From: Amycolatopsis sp. CA-128772
Lineage (GTDB): Bacteria; Actinomycetota; Actinomycetes; Mycobacteriales; Pseudonocardiaceae
DNA length: 64,000 bases
Assembly (NCBI RefSeq): GCF_002904295.1
Contig: NZ_PPHG01000094.1
Coordinates: 56,006 to 120,005 of the forward strand
Reading direction: 5' to 3'
Under the pieces are notes generated by a model. The model saw nothing but the letters and a program-made list of their open reading frames with translations, was not told the origin of the DNA and did not search any database. The position numbers and the translations under genes were made by a program. This document shows positions 17,359-25,470 of this stretch, piece after piece (position 1 is the stretch's first letter; the number at the start of each line of letters is the position of its first letter).

Positions 17359-18033
17359 TCAGCGAGCGCGGCGGGCCAGGCGCTCCGGGTCCAGGATCAG
17401 CACGCTCTTGCCCTCGAGCCGCAGCCAGCCGCGGTGGGCGAAGTCGGCGAGCGCCTTGTTGACGGTCTCGCGCGAGGCGCCGACGTACTGGGCGATCTCT
17501 TCCTGCGTCAGGTCGTGCGTGACCCGCAGCAGGCCCGCCTCCTGGCTGCCGAACCGCTGCGCGAGCTGCAGCAGCGCGCGCGCCACGCGGCCCGGGACGT
17601 CGGTGAAGATCAGTTCCGCGACCATGTTGTTCGTCCGGCGCAGGCGGCGCGCGACCACGCGCAGCAGCTGCTCGGCGATCTCCGGGCGGGTCGAGATCCA
17701 CTGGCGCAGGGCCGGGCGGTCCATGGTGACCGCGCGGACCTCGGTGACCGTGGTCGCGCTCGACGTCCGGGGGCCGGGGTCGAAGATGGACAGCTCGCCG
17801 AACATGTCGGACGGGCCGAAGATGCCCAGCAGGTTCTCGCGGCCGTCCGGGGACTTGCGGCCGATCTTCACCTTGCCGGACTGGATGATGTACAGCTTGT
17901 CGCCGGGTTCGCCCTCGTTGAAGATGACGTGGCCGCGGGGGAACTCCACGGATTCCAAGGTCTGGGCCAGCGCCTCCGCCGCTGCCGGCTCAACACCCTG
18001 GAAAATGCCCGCACGGGCCAGGGTTTCGTCCAC
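17359..18033 (-). CDS. crp: Crp/Fnr-family cAMP receptor transcription factor
   Basis: A 224-residue global regulator. The cyclic-nucleotide pocket is at residues 35-115, with GDKLYIIQSGKVKI and the phosphate-binding GELSIFDPGPRTSSATTV. The C-terminal winged helix includes TQEEIAQYVGASRETVNKAL, the recognition helix typical of actinobacterial Crp/GlxR. GTG 18033 is preceded by GAGGAGG at a somewhat long spacing. A consensus-like Crp site lies about 53 bp upstream, suggesting autoregulation. It is the positional equivalent of Rv3676. Confidence 0.95.
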   Translation of the reverse strand: MDETLARAGIFQGVEPAAAEALAQTLESVEFPRGHVIFNEGEPGDKLYIIQSGKVKIGRKSPDGRENLLGIFGPSDMFGELSIFDPGPRTSSATTVTEVRAVTMDRPALRQWISTRPEIAEQLLRVVARRLRRTNNMVAELIFTDVPGRVARALLQLAQRFGSQEAGLLRVTHDLTQEEIAQYVGASRETVNKALADFAHRGWLRLEGKSVLILDPERLARRAR

Positions 18034-18085
18034 CTCGGGTGCCTCCTCGTCGAGAAACGTGCGCGCTCCCCCGGGGCTGGCGGAG

Positions 18086-18101
18086 CGTGACGCCGATCAC
18101 T
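18086..18101. promoter_or_regulatory. Candidate Crp-binding site before crp
   Basis: CGTGACGCCGATCACT contains GTGA-N6-TCAC, the symmetric core of the Crp/GlxR consensus TGTGA-N6-TCACA. Its position 53 bp upstream of the crp start fits autoregulation. Confidence 0.5.
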
Positions 18102-18182
18102 TGCGCGTCAGTCTAGGGCGTACTCCCGAGATCGCCCGTCGGACGCGCGGTCCGCCGAAACGATCTCGTTCGAACGTGGAGC

Positions 18183-18434
18183 CTAACTCCGCACGCGACG
18201 CGCGCGTAGCCTGGCTGCCCGTCCGCCCAGCCTACGGAGCCGGAACAGCTCCAGCGCGCGGCCGATGCCGTGCCCGTAGAGCGCCCTGACCTCGTTGGGT
18301 TGCGCCTGCTCGAGGAACTCTTCGACCTCGTTCTCCTGCACCGCGACGTGCTTGAGCCGGCTCTCCACGCGTTCCATGAACAGCGCGAAGAACATGATCA
18401 CCAGGGGGACCAGGATGACGAACCAGACGGTCAT
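18183..18434 (-). CDS. Small single-pass membrane protein
   Basis: An 83-residue protein from ATG 18434: an N-terminal hydrophobic helix (WFVILVPLVIMFFALFM), then an acidic segment (VQENEVEEFLEQAQ) and a very basic tail. The family is not recognised; a membrane protein, Rv3675, sits at the same place beside crp in M. tuberculosis. It lies 149 bp upstream of crp in the same direction. Confidence 0.6.
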   Translation of the reverse strand: MTVWFVILVPLVIMFFALFMERVESRLKHVAVQENEVEEFLEQAQPNEVRALYGHGIGRALELFRLRRLGGRAARLRARRVRS

Positions 18435-18582
18435 GGCCGGACCCCAAAAGACTCAGTGGGAAGCATCTACTCCAGATCCTCGCTCATGGCGGCCGGAAAC
18501 TGCGCCGAGGTGGTGCTCTGGCGTGTCGGTCGTCCACCGGTGCAGTCACCGGCTCGTCCGACGGCGCCCGTAGGCTATCGGG

Positions 18583-19344
18583 GTGCCACCTGCCACCACG
18601 AACGCCCCCCGTGAGGGCGCTGGTGAAAGCCGATTGGCTCTGGTGAGACGCGCCAGGCGGATGAAGCGTTGCCTGGACGACGTGTATCCCGGTGCCCACT
18701 GCGAGCTCGACTTCACCACGCCGCTGGAACTGCTGGTCGCGGTCGTGCTGTCCGCACAGACCACCGACGTCCGGGTGAACCTCGTCACCCCCGCGCTGTT
18801 CAAGCGCTACCGGACCGCCGCCGACTACGCCGGCGCTGACCGCACCGAGCTGGAGGAGTACCTCCGGAGCACCGGCTTCTACCGGGCCAAGGCGAACTCC
18901 GTCATGGGCCTGGGCGCGGCCCTGGTCGAGCGCTTCGACGGCGAGGTGCCGGGCAACCTCGACGACCTCGTCACGCTGCCGGGCGTCGGCCGCAAGACGG
19001 CGAACGTCGTGCTCGGGAACGCCTTCGACGTCCCCGGCATCACCGTCGACACCCACTTCGGCCGGCTCGTCCGCCGCTGGGGCTGGACGGCGGAGGAGGA
19101 CCCGGTCAAGGTCGAGCACGCGATCGGCGAGCTGATCCCCCGCAAGGAGTGGACCATGCTCTCGCACCGGGTGATCTTCCACGGCCGCCGCGTCTGCCAC
19201 GCCAAGAAGCCGGCCTGCGGCGCCTGCCCGCTGGCCAAGGACTGCCCGTCGTACGGCACCGGCCCGACCGGCTTCGACGAAGCCGCGAAGCTGGTCAAAG
19301 GCGAGGAAAAGGACCACATCCTGGCGCTGGCGGCGCCCCGGTGA
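18583..19344 (+). CDS. nth: Endonuclease III (base-excision DNA glycosylase/AP lyase)
   Basis: A 253-residue bifunctional glycosylase that removes oxidised pyrimidines. The helix-hairpin-helix is LPGVGRKTANVVLGNAF with the catalytic Lys in GRKTAN, and the catalytic Asp is in TVDTHFGRLV. The 4Fe-4S loop CHAKKPACGACPLAKDC shows the C-x6-C-x2-C-x5-C spacing. The N-terminal 25 residues before RMKRCLDDVYP are an extension, so a later start is possible; GTG 18583 is kept because the frame has a fair RBS. The next gene overlaps by 4 nt. Rv3674c equivalent. Confidence 0.95.
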   Translation: MPPATTNAPREGAGESRLALVRRARRMKRCLDDVYPGAHCELDFTTPLELLVAVVLSAQTTDVRVNLVTPALFKRYRTAADYAGADRTELEEYLRSTGFYRAKANSVMGLGAALVERFDGEVPGNLDDLVTLPGVGRKTANVVLGNAFDVPGITVDTHFGRLVRRWGWTAEEDPVKVEHAIGELIPRKEWTMLSHRVIFHGRRVCHAKKPACGACPLAKDCPSYGTGPTGFDEAAKLVKGEEKDHILALAAPR

Positions 19345-19940
19345 CAAGAGTCACCAAGTGGGCGCTGGCCGCGGCGGTGCTGGCGGTGGCGCTGCTCGTC
19401 GCGCTGCTGCCCCGCGGGGGAGATGGCACCGCCGCGCAGCCGGCCGGCGACCTCGGGCCCGCGCGGTCCGCGGCGGCGCTCCAGCCGTGCCCGGAAGCGG
19501 GCGCGGCGCAGCCGGTGAAGCAGCTCGAAGGCGTCACGGCGGACTGCCTCGGCGACGGCGTGCGCGTGGACGTCGGGAAGGCCGTCGCCGGTGCTCCGGT
19601 GCTGGTCAACGTGTGGGCGTCGTGGTGCGAGCCGTGCCGGACCGAACTACCCGTGCTCCAGGAGTACGCGAAGCAGCCGGGGGCCGTGCGCGTGCTCGGC
19701 GTCCAGGTGCAGAGCCCGGCGAAGGACGGCCTGGACCTGCTGGCGAAGCTGGGCGTGCACCTGCCGTCGGTGTACGACGGCGACGGGCAGACCGGGCCGG
19801 TCCGGGCCGCGCTGAAGGTGCCTTCGTCACTCCCGGCGTCCTACGTGGTCACCGCGGCCGGCGAGGTGCGGTTCATCGCGAATCCACGCACGTTCGGGAA
19901 CACTGACCAGGTGCGCGCGGCAGTCGAGGGGGCATCGTGA
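19341..19940 (+). CDS. TlpA-like membrane-anchored thioredoxin
   Basis: A 199-residue protein starting with GTG 19341 in GTGA overlap with nth. Residues 5-25 (WALAAAVLAVALLVALL) are a membrane anchor, so the thioredoxin domain lies outside the membrane. The active site is WASWCEPCRTELP and the cis-Pro region is SLPASYVV. Cys pairs at CPEA and DCLG may form a structural disulfide. It is likely a reductant for exported proteins or cytochrome c assembly. Rv3673c equivalent. Confidence 0.85.
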   Translation: MTRVTKWALAAAVLAVALLVALLPRGGDGTAAQPAGDLGPARSAAALQPCPEAGAAQPVKQLEGVTADCLGDGVRVDVGKAVAGAPVLVNVWASWCEPCRTELPVLQEYAKQPGAVRVLGVQVQSPAKDGLDLLAKLGVHLPSVYDGDGQTGPVRAALKVPSSLPASYVVTAAGEVRFIANPRTFGNTDQVRAAVEGAS

Positions 19941-20695
19941 TCGGACCACTGGTCGAACCCGAATCGGTGCCCGAATGGCTCCGGCCGCTGGTCAAGGTGA
20001 GCGGCGAGGTCGATTCGAAGACGTTCACCCGGTTCAGCCCGCCCGACAACGCCTACCCGCGGCCCGCCGCCGTCCTGATCCTCTTCGGCGAGCGTGAGGC
20101 CGACGGCGAGCCGGACATCCTGCTGCAGCGCCGCGCCGACACGCTCGGCTCGCACGCCGGCCAGGTCTCGTTCCCCGGCGGCGGCGCCGAAGAGGGCGAC
20201 GGCGGCCCGATCGGCACCGCGCTGCGCGAGGCCGAGGAAGAGACCGGCGTGGTCCCCTCCGGCGTCCGGCCGATCGCGGTGCTGCCGGAACTGTTCGTCC
20301 CGGTGTCCGGCTTCGCCGTGACGCCGGTGCTGGCGCACTGGGCCGAACCGTCGCCGGTGCACGCGGTCGACCCGGCCGAGACGGCGTCCGTCGCGCGGGT
20401 GGCCGTCGCCGACCTGGTCGACCCGGCCAACCGGTTCACCGTGAAGAAGCGGGGTGCGCCCTGGAAGGGGCCGGCCTTCGAGGTCGGCGGCCTGTTCGTC
20501 TGGGGGTTCACCGCCGGGTTGCTGTCGGTCCTGCTCAACCTGGGCGGCTGGGAACGCGAGTGGGACCCGGGCGACGTCCGGGACCTCGACGAGGCGCTGG
20601 CCGCGTTCCAGGCGCGGTGTCTCACCGAGGCTCCGCCTCAGGCCGGGGGCTCCGCCACCCGGACCCCCGAAAAGCGTGTAGCGGGCGGGGAGTGA
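19937..20695 (+). CDS. CoA pyrophosphatase-type Nudix hydrolase
   Basis: A 252-residue Nudix protein starting at GTG 19937 in overlap with the TlpA-like stop. The canonical Nudix box runs from GGGAEEGDGGPIGTALREAE to EEETGV near residues 80-105. Upstream, LLQRRADTLGSHAGQVSFPG is the extra motif of the CoA pyrophosphatase subgroup (NUDT7/YeaB-like). The last 25 residues are encoded by a GC-rich repeat-like sequence also seen near 25.45 kb. Rv3672c equivalent. Confidence 0.88.
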   Translation: MIGPLVEPESVPEWLRPLVKVSGEVDSKTFTRFSPPDNAYPRPAAVLILFGEREADGEPDILLQRRADTLGSHAGQVSFPGGGAEEGDGGPIGTALREAEEETGVVPSGVRPIAVLPELFVPVSGFAVTPVLAHWAEPSPVHAVDPAETASVARVAVADLVDPANRFTVKKRGAPWKGPAFEVGGLFVWGFTAGLLSVLLNLGGWEREWDPGDVRDLDEALAAFQARCLTEAPPQAGGSATRTPEKRVAGGE

Positions 20696-20699
20696 CGCG

Positions 20700-21884
20700 G
20701 TGAACTGGGTCGATGTGCTGGTGCTGCTGCTGGCCGTGCTGGCGGCGGTGTCCGGCGCGTACCAGGGCGTGATCATCGCGCTGCCGTCGCTCGTCGGCGT
20801 CGTGCTCGGCGCGGTCGCCGGGATCAAGCTCGCGCCGGTGGTGGTCGCGTTCTTCGACGACCCCGTCTGGAAGGTCGCCTTCGCGGTGGCGACGGTGGTG
20901 TTCCTGGTCGCCTTCGGTGAGGCGATCGGCGTCTACGTCGGCCGGCGGCTGCGGCAGAAGATCAACCCGGACAAGCTCTCCGGCATCGACAAGACGCTCG
21001 GCGCGGTCGTGCAGGCCCTGGTCGTGTTCGTGGTGGCCTGGCTGATCGCGACGCCGCTGACGACCGTGTCCGGCCTGCCCGGGCTGGCCAAGGCGATCAA
21101 CGGCTCGGTGGTGCTCGGCAAGGTCAACGACGCCATGCCGGAGGCCGCCCAGGGTTTCCCGAGCCAGCTGCGCAAGCTGCTCGACGCGTCCGGCTTCCCG
21201 TCGATCGTCGACCCGTTCCAGAAGGCGCCGACGGCGGACACCTCGCCGCCGGACCCCGCGCTGCAGCGCAGCGGGACCGTTCAGGCGCTGCACGGCAGCG
21301 TGGTCAAGATCCGCGGTACGGCCAGCTCGTGCTCGCGGTCGCTGGAAGGCAGCGGGTTCGTGATCGCGCCCCAGCGGGTGATGACGAACGCGCACGTCGT
21401 GGCGGGCACCGACACCGTCGGCATCGAGACGACGCAGGGCGACTACCCGGCCCGCGTCGTCTACTTCGACCCCGAGGTCGACATCGCCGTGCTCGCGGTG
21501 CCGCGGCTGCGGGCCCCGGCGCTTCCGTTCGCCCCGGAAACGGCGACGGCGGGCGACAGCGCGATCGTGCTGGGCTACCCGCTCGACGGCCCGTACCGGG
21601 CGACGCCGGCCCGCGTGCGCGGCCGGATCAACCTCCGCGGCCCGGACATCTACGAGGCCAACACCGTGCAGCGGGACGTCTTCACGGTCCGCGCGGAGAT
21701 CCGCAGCGGCAACTCGGGCGGCCCGATGGTGACCCCGGACGGCAAGGTGATCGGCGTGGTGTTCGGCGCGGCGGTGGAGGACCCGGAGACGGGCTTCACC
21801 CTGACGGCCGAGCAGGTCCGCGCCGAGGTCGACGCGGCCCCGTCCCAGACGACGAACGTGTCCACCGGCTCCTGCGCGGCCTAA
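20700..21884 (+). CDS. marP: MarP-type membrane serine protease
   Basis: A 394-residue protein with four N-terminal membrane helices (residues 1-120) of the CvpA-like type and a periplasmic chymotrypsin-like protease. The catalytic triad is visible as His in MTNAHVVAG, Asp in EVDIAVL and Ser in RSGNSGGPMV. Cysteines in ASSCSRSLEG and the C-terminal STGSCAA match the regulatory disulfide pair of M. tuberculosis MarP (Rv3671c), which is needed for acid resistance there. Start GTG 20700 lies 4 nt after the Nudix stop. Its stop overlaps the convergent regulator by 4 bp. Confidence 0.92.
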   Translation: MNWVDVLVLLLAVLAAVSGAYQGVIIALPSLVGVVLGAVAGIKLAPVVVAFFDDPVWKVAFAVATVVFLVAFGEAIGVYVGRRLRQKINPDKLSGIDKTLGAVVQALVVFVVAWLIATPLTTVSGLPGLAKAINGSVVLGKVNDAMPEAAQGFPSQLRKLLDASGFPSIVDPFQKAPTADTSPPDPALQRSGTVQALHGSVVKIRGTASSCSRSLEGSGFVIAPQRVMTNAHVVAGTDTVGIETTQGDYPARVVYFDPEVDIAVLAVPRLRAPALPFAPETATAGDSAIVLGYPLDGPYRATPARVRGRINLRGPDIYEANTVQRDVFTVRAEIRSGNSGGPMVTPDGKVIGVVFGAAVEDPETGFTLTAEQVRAEVDAAPSQTTNVSTGSCAA

Positions 21885-22762
21885 CGCCCGAACCGCAGCG
21901 CCAGCCCGTCGAGCAGGGCGCGCATGCCCAGCTCGAAGATGTCGTCCAGCACCAGGTCGTAGCCCGTTTCCGTGAGGTCCGCGAGCATCCTGGTGAACGT
22001 CGGGTGCCCGGCCGTCATCGCCGCCACGGCCGGTCCCTGGTGGTCCATCCAGTCGTCCTCGGTCAGGCCGGACGACGCCAGCGCGCTCTGCTCGCGCTCG
22101 AGGTGGACCGCCATGCCCTGGATGTGGCCGAAGACCAGGACGTGCAGGTCGCACAGCGTCGCCGCGTCGACGCCCAGCTCGGACAGCGCGGACAGGGCCC
22201 ACTCGCCGTGCACGGCCAGGTTCCGCAGCGGCAGCGGCCGCGTGATCGGTCCCAGCTGGGCCAGCCACGGGTGCCGGCGGAAGAGCGACCACAGCGTCCG
22301 GCCGCCGAGCAGCAGACGTGCGCGCCAGTCGCCGGACGGCTCGGCGGGGTAGCCGCGCTCGCCGAACGCGGCGTCGGCCATCAGCAGCACGAGCTCGTCT
22401 TTGCCCCGCACGTACCGGTACGGCGCCATCGCCGCGACGCCGAGGCGGGCCGCCACACCGCGCATCGACAACGCGCCGAGGCCCTCGGTGTCGGCGATGG
22501 CGATGGCGGTCCGCACGAGCCGATCGCGGGTCAGGCCGCGCTGGGGGCCGCGGCGGTCGCGGTCGGCGACGACCGTGCCGGACCGCGGCTCGGCGCGGAC
22601 GAGCCCTTCGCGGCCCAGCTGGGCCAGCGCCTTCGCCGCGGTCGCCATCGCGACGCCGTGGTCGGCCGCGAGCCGGCGCGTCGAGGGGACGCGGGCGCCG
22701 GGCGGGAGCTCGCCGCGCGCGATCCGCTCCCGCAGGTCGTCGGCGATGGCCACGTACTTCAC
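21881..22762 (-). CDS. GntR-TetR two-headed transcriptional regulator
   Basis: A 293-residue regulator with two DNA-binding heads. Residues 1-70 form a GntR winged helix (LPPGARVPSTRRLAADHGVA, GLVRAEPRSGTVV). Residues 80-130 form a TetR helix-turn-helix (MRGVAARLGVAAMAPYRYV) followed by a TetR ligand domain typical of tetracycline-class repressors. Such fusions usually repress a divergent monooxygenase, as here, and the shared region holds matching operator repeats. It starts at ATG 22762 and overlaps marP's stop by 4 bp. The ligand is unknown. Confidence 0.87.
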   Translation of the reverse strand: MKYVAIADDLRERIARGELPPGARVPSTRRLAADHGVAMATAAKALAQLGREGLVRAEPRSGTVVADRDRRGPQRGLTRDRLVRTAIAIADTEGLGALSMRGVAARLGVAAMAPYRYVRGKDELVLLMADAAFGERGYPAEPSGDWRARLLLGGRTLWSLFRRHPWLAQLGPITRPLPLRNLAVHGEWALSALSELGVDAATLCDLHVLVFGHIQGMAVHLEREQSALASSGLTEDDWMDHQGPAVAAMTAGHPTFTRMLADLTETGYDLVLDDIFELGMRALLDGLALRFGR

Positions 22763-22776
22763 TGGGGGCTCCTGAT

Positions 22777-22808
22777 CTAGTACAGACAGCCATCTGTGCT
22801 AGTACAGA
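22777..22808. promoter_or_regulatory. Operator repeats between regulator and monooxygenase
   Basis: CTAGTACAGA occurs twice in direct orientation (22777-22786 and 22799-22808), and TCTGTGCTAG (22793-22802) forms an inverted repeat with the first. This is the likely binding site of the GntR-TetR regulator and the overlapping divergent promoter. Confidence 0.65.
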
Positions 22809-22872
22809 AATGGCAGGTGAACTGCTGGTTCTCCACAGTGGAGCGTACAAGCGTACGACTCTGGAGGAAACC

Positions 22873-23961
22873 ATGCGGAACGTTCTCATCTCGGGTGCCG
22901 GTGTCGCCGGCGGCGCACTGGCCCGGTTCCTGGCGCGGCAGGGCTTCGCCGTGACGGTGGTGGACCGGGCCCCCGCCCCGCGCACCGGCGGCCAGGCGAT
23001 CGACGTGCGCGGGGTCGCCCTCGACGTCGTCGACGAGCTCGGCCTCGGCGAGCCGATGCGGGCGTTGCGCACCCGGATGCGCGGGATGTCCGTGGTGGAC
23101 GGGACCGGCCACGAGCTCTTCCGCTCCGAGGACTTCACCTACAGCAGCGGGCGCCTCGACAGCGCCGACTTCGAGGTGCTCCGCGACGACGTCGTCGCGC
23201 TGCTGCAGGACGCACCCGGCGTCGAGTACGTCTTCGGCGACTCGATCACGGCGTTGACCGAAGAGGCACACGGGGTGCGCGTCGAGTTCGAGCGCGGCGG
23301 CTTCCGGACGTTCGACCTGGTCGTCGGCGCGGACGGCCTGCACTCGGTCGTGCGGCGGCTGGCCTTCGGGCCGGAGGAGGAGTTCACCCGCCACCTCGGG
23401 CAGTACCTGGCGATCTTCCCGACGGCCAACTTCCTGGGCCTGGAGGACTGGCAGACCTGGTTCCGCCACGAGCACACCGGCGGTGTGGTGTACCCGGTGC
23501 GGGACAACACCGAGCTGCGCGTGACCCTCGGGTTCGGTTCGGACCCGCTGCCCCGGCTGACCGTCCCGGAGCAGAAGGCGCTGATCATCGAGCGGCTCTC
23601 CGGTGTCGGCTGGGAGGTGCCGAAGCTGCTCGAAGCGATGGCCGCCGCGGACGTCTTCTACTTCGACGCGATGGCGCAGATCCACCTGGACCGCTGGTCG
23701 GCCGGCCGGGTCGTGCTGGTCGGCGACGCCGGCTACTGCGCCTCGGCGCTGTCCGGCCAGGGGACGAGCCTCGCGCTGGTCGGCGCGTACGTCCTCGCGC
23801 AGGAGCTCGGCCGCGCCGGTCACGAAGACGCCTTCGCGGCTTACGAAACGCGGATGCGGCCGTTCGTCGCGCTGAACCAGGCCCTGGCCACGGAGAACCC
23901 CGAAGGACCGGCGTCGGAGGAGTCGGTGGAGCGGGCGAAGAACGCGATCAGTCTCGCTTGA
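22873..23961 (+). CDS. FAD-dependent class A monooxygenase
   Basis: A 362-residue flavoprotein. The Rossmann motif GAGVAGGALARFLARQG is at residues 8-24, GADGLHSVVRRL is the DG motif, and VLVGDAGYCASALSGQGTSL is the GD/FAD-ribityl motif. It resembles TetX-like and other drug-modifying hydroxylases. Start ATG 22873 is behind GGAGGAA. The divergent GntR-TetR repressor suggests induction by an aromatic or antibiotic-like compound. It overlaps the convergent hydrolase gene by 14 bp. Confidence 0.88.
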   Translation: MRNVLISGAGVAGGALARFLARQGFAVTVVDRAPAPRTGGQAIDVRGVALDVVDELGLGEPMRALRTRMRGMSVVDGTGHELFRSEDFTYSSGRLDSADFEVLRDDVVALLQDAPGVEYVFGDSITALTEEAHGVRVEFERGGFRTFDLVVGADGLHSVVRRLAFGPEEEFTRHLGQYLAIFPTANFLGLEDWQTWFRHEHTGGVVYPVRDNTELRVTLGFGSDPLPRLTVPEQKALIIERLSGVGWEVPKLLEAMAAADVFYFDAMAQIHLDRWSAGRVVLVGDAGYCASALSGQGTSLALVGAYVLAQELGRAGHEDAFAAYETRMRPFVALNQALATENPEGPASEESVERAKNAISLA

Positions 23962-24871
23962 GGAAGTCCACCAGGGCCGCCGACGTGCGGTCCGGGACCT
24001 CGAGGTGGGGGAAGTGCCCGACGCCGGAGAAGATCTCCGGTTCGGCGTGCGGGCCGGCCCAGCGCGTCGACGACGCCGCCGTTTCGGGGAGGATGCAGGT
24101 GTCGTCGGCGCCGTGCAGCTGCAGCGTCGGCGCCGCGATCCGGCCGCCGACGGCGTCGGTGAAGCGGCGCCCTTCGCCGCGGAACTGGGCGCGGAACGCC
24201 CACCGGTAGTACTCGAGCGCGCTGTGCGCGACCCCGGGCACGAGCATCGCCTGCCGGAACGCTTCGACGTGGGCGTCGAAGTCCGGGGCGGACCGCCAGC
24301 GGCGGCCGGCCCAGCCGCCGAAGAGGTCCTCGACGGCTTGGGCGTCGTCTTTCACGAGCCACTTCTCCGGGGCCATCGGCACCTGGAAGCGGAAGAGGTG
24401 CCCGGCCGCGCGGCCCTGCCCGCGCCACGGGCGGACCGACGAGCGCAACGCGAGCGGGTGCGCGGCGCCGATCGCCGTCACCGAGGACACGAGCCGCGGG
24501 TGCAGGGCCGCGACCGTCCAAGCGAGCAGGCCGCCCCACGCGTGCCCGACGAGGTGCGCGCGCCGCGCCCCGAGCGACTTGATCAGGCCGCCGACGTCAC
24601 CCGCGAGCGTCCAGGCGTCGTAGCCGCGGGGTGGTTTGTCCGAGTCGCCGTAGCCGCGCAGGTCGACGGCGACCGCGCGGAAACCGGCCTCGGCCAGCGC
24701 CGGCAGCTGGTGGTGCCAGGTCCACCAGAACTCGGCGAACCCGTGCAGCAGCACCACGACCGGCCCGTCGCCGAGCTCGGCGACGTGCAGGCGGATGCCG
24801 TTCGCGGACACGTCGCGGTGGACCCACGGGCCGTCGAGCCGGACGATCGACGGGTCGGGGGACGCGTGCAA
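23948..24871 (-). CDS. ephE: Alpha/beta hydrolase of the EphE epoxide-hydrolase group, nucleophile replaced
   Basis: A 307-residue alpha/beta hydrolase following the epoxide hydrolase pattern: oxyanion-hole LLHGFAEFWWTW, DLRGYGDSDKPP, acid DDT and His in GVGHFPHLE. At the nucleophile elbow, where epoxide hydrolases have Asp (GHDWGG), this protein reads GHAWGG, so the attacking residue is Ala. It may be inactive as a classical hydrolase or use other chemistry. Position matches Rv3670. It starts at ATG 24871, 7 bp after the stop of the upstream membrane gene. Confidence 0.8.
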   Translation of the reverse strand: MHASPDPSIVRLDGPWVHRDVSANGIRLHVAELGDGPVVVLLHGFAEFWWTWHHQLPALAEAGFRAVAVDLRGYGDSDKPPRGYDAWTLAGDVGGLIKSLGARRAHLVGHAWGGLLAWTVAALHPRLVSSVTAIGAAHPLALRSSVRPWRGQGRAAGHLFRFQVPMAPEKWLVKDDAQAVEDLFGGWAGRRWRSAPDFDAHVEAFRQAMLVPGVAHSALEYYRWAFRAQFRGEGRRFTDAVGGRIAAPTLQLHGADDTCILPETAASSTRWAGPHAEPEIFSGVGHFPHLEVPDRTSAALVDFLKRD

Positions 24872-24878
24872 CGACGAC

Positions 24879-25373
24879 TCAGTCGCGCGTGGTCGTCAAG
24901 TCGCCTTCGGGCGCGCGCTGCGGCTTGAGCGCGGCGGCCGTCTCCTTGACGCTGGCGATGGTCCGCTCCGGTGCCTTGAACTTCTTCACCTTGCGGTAAC
25001 CGAGGAACCCGGCCGCGCCCGCGACGAGCAGCATCAGGACGAACACGATGCCGAACGCGATCCAGCGGTAGCGCAGCCACTGGGCCAGCCCCTCGGCCGC
25101 GAAGAAGAACAGGAAGAACGTGCTGTACAGGAAGACCGTCAGCGCGATCAGGAAGAAGATGGCGCCCTTGAGGCCCTTCTTCACCTCGCCGACCAGCTCG
25201 GACTTCGCGAGCTCCATCTCGGCCCTGACCAGGGTGGAGATGTGCTGGGTCGCGTCGCCGACCAGGCGGCCGATCGACTGGTCGCCGGGGATGTCGGAAG
25301 CGGAGGACAGCGGGAGGTAAGGCACGGCCCCCACGCCGTCGGGGCCGGTGCGCTCGTGTTTGGGGCTGCTCAC
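24879..25373 (-). CDS. Phage-holin-family (Actinobacterial holin-X) membrane protein
   Basis: A 164-residue protein. SIGRLVGDATQHISTLVRAE then ELVGEVKKGLKGAI is the start of the PF07332 putative actinobacterial holin-X family, followed by two membrane helices around residues 70-90 and 103-123 and a basic tail. Despite the name, a lysis role is not established. GTG 25373 is the start. It is directly upstream of ephE, as Rv3669 is beside Rv3670. Confidence 0.8.
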   Translation of the reverse strand: MSSPKHERTGPDGVGAVPYLPLSSASDIPGDQSIGRLVGDATQHISTLVRAEMELAKSELVGEVKKGLKGAIFFLIALTVFLYSTFFLFFFAAEGLAQWLRYRWIAFGIVFVLMLLVAGAAGFLGYRKVKKFKAPERTIASVKETAAALKPQRAPEGDLTTTRD

Positions 25374-25470
25374 CGGGTCATCGTGCCATGTGACGTGAAA
25401 CCGGGCGCGGCGGCGTCACGGCGAGTCGCATTCGGGGGTCCAGGGGGCTCGCCCCGGCCGGGGTCCGGGG

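Noticed and set aside
24879..25373. Prophage, suggested by the holin-family name
   Set aside because: The protein belongs to a chromosomal actinobacterial membrane family at a syntenic site; no phage genes are nearby.
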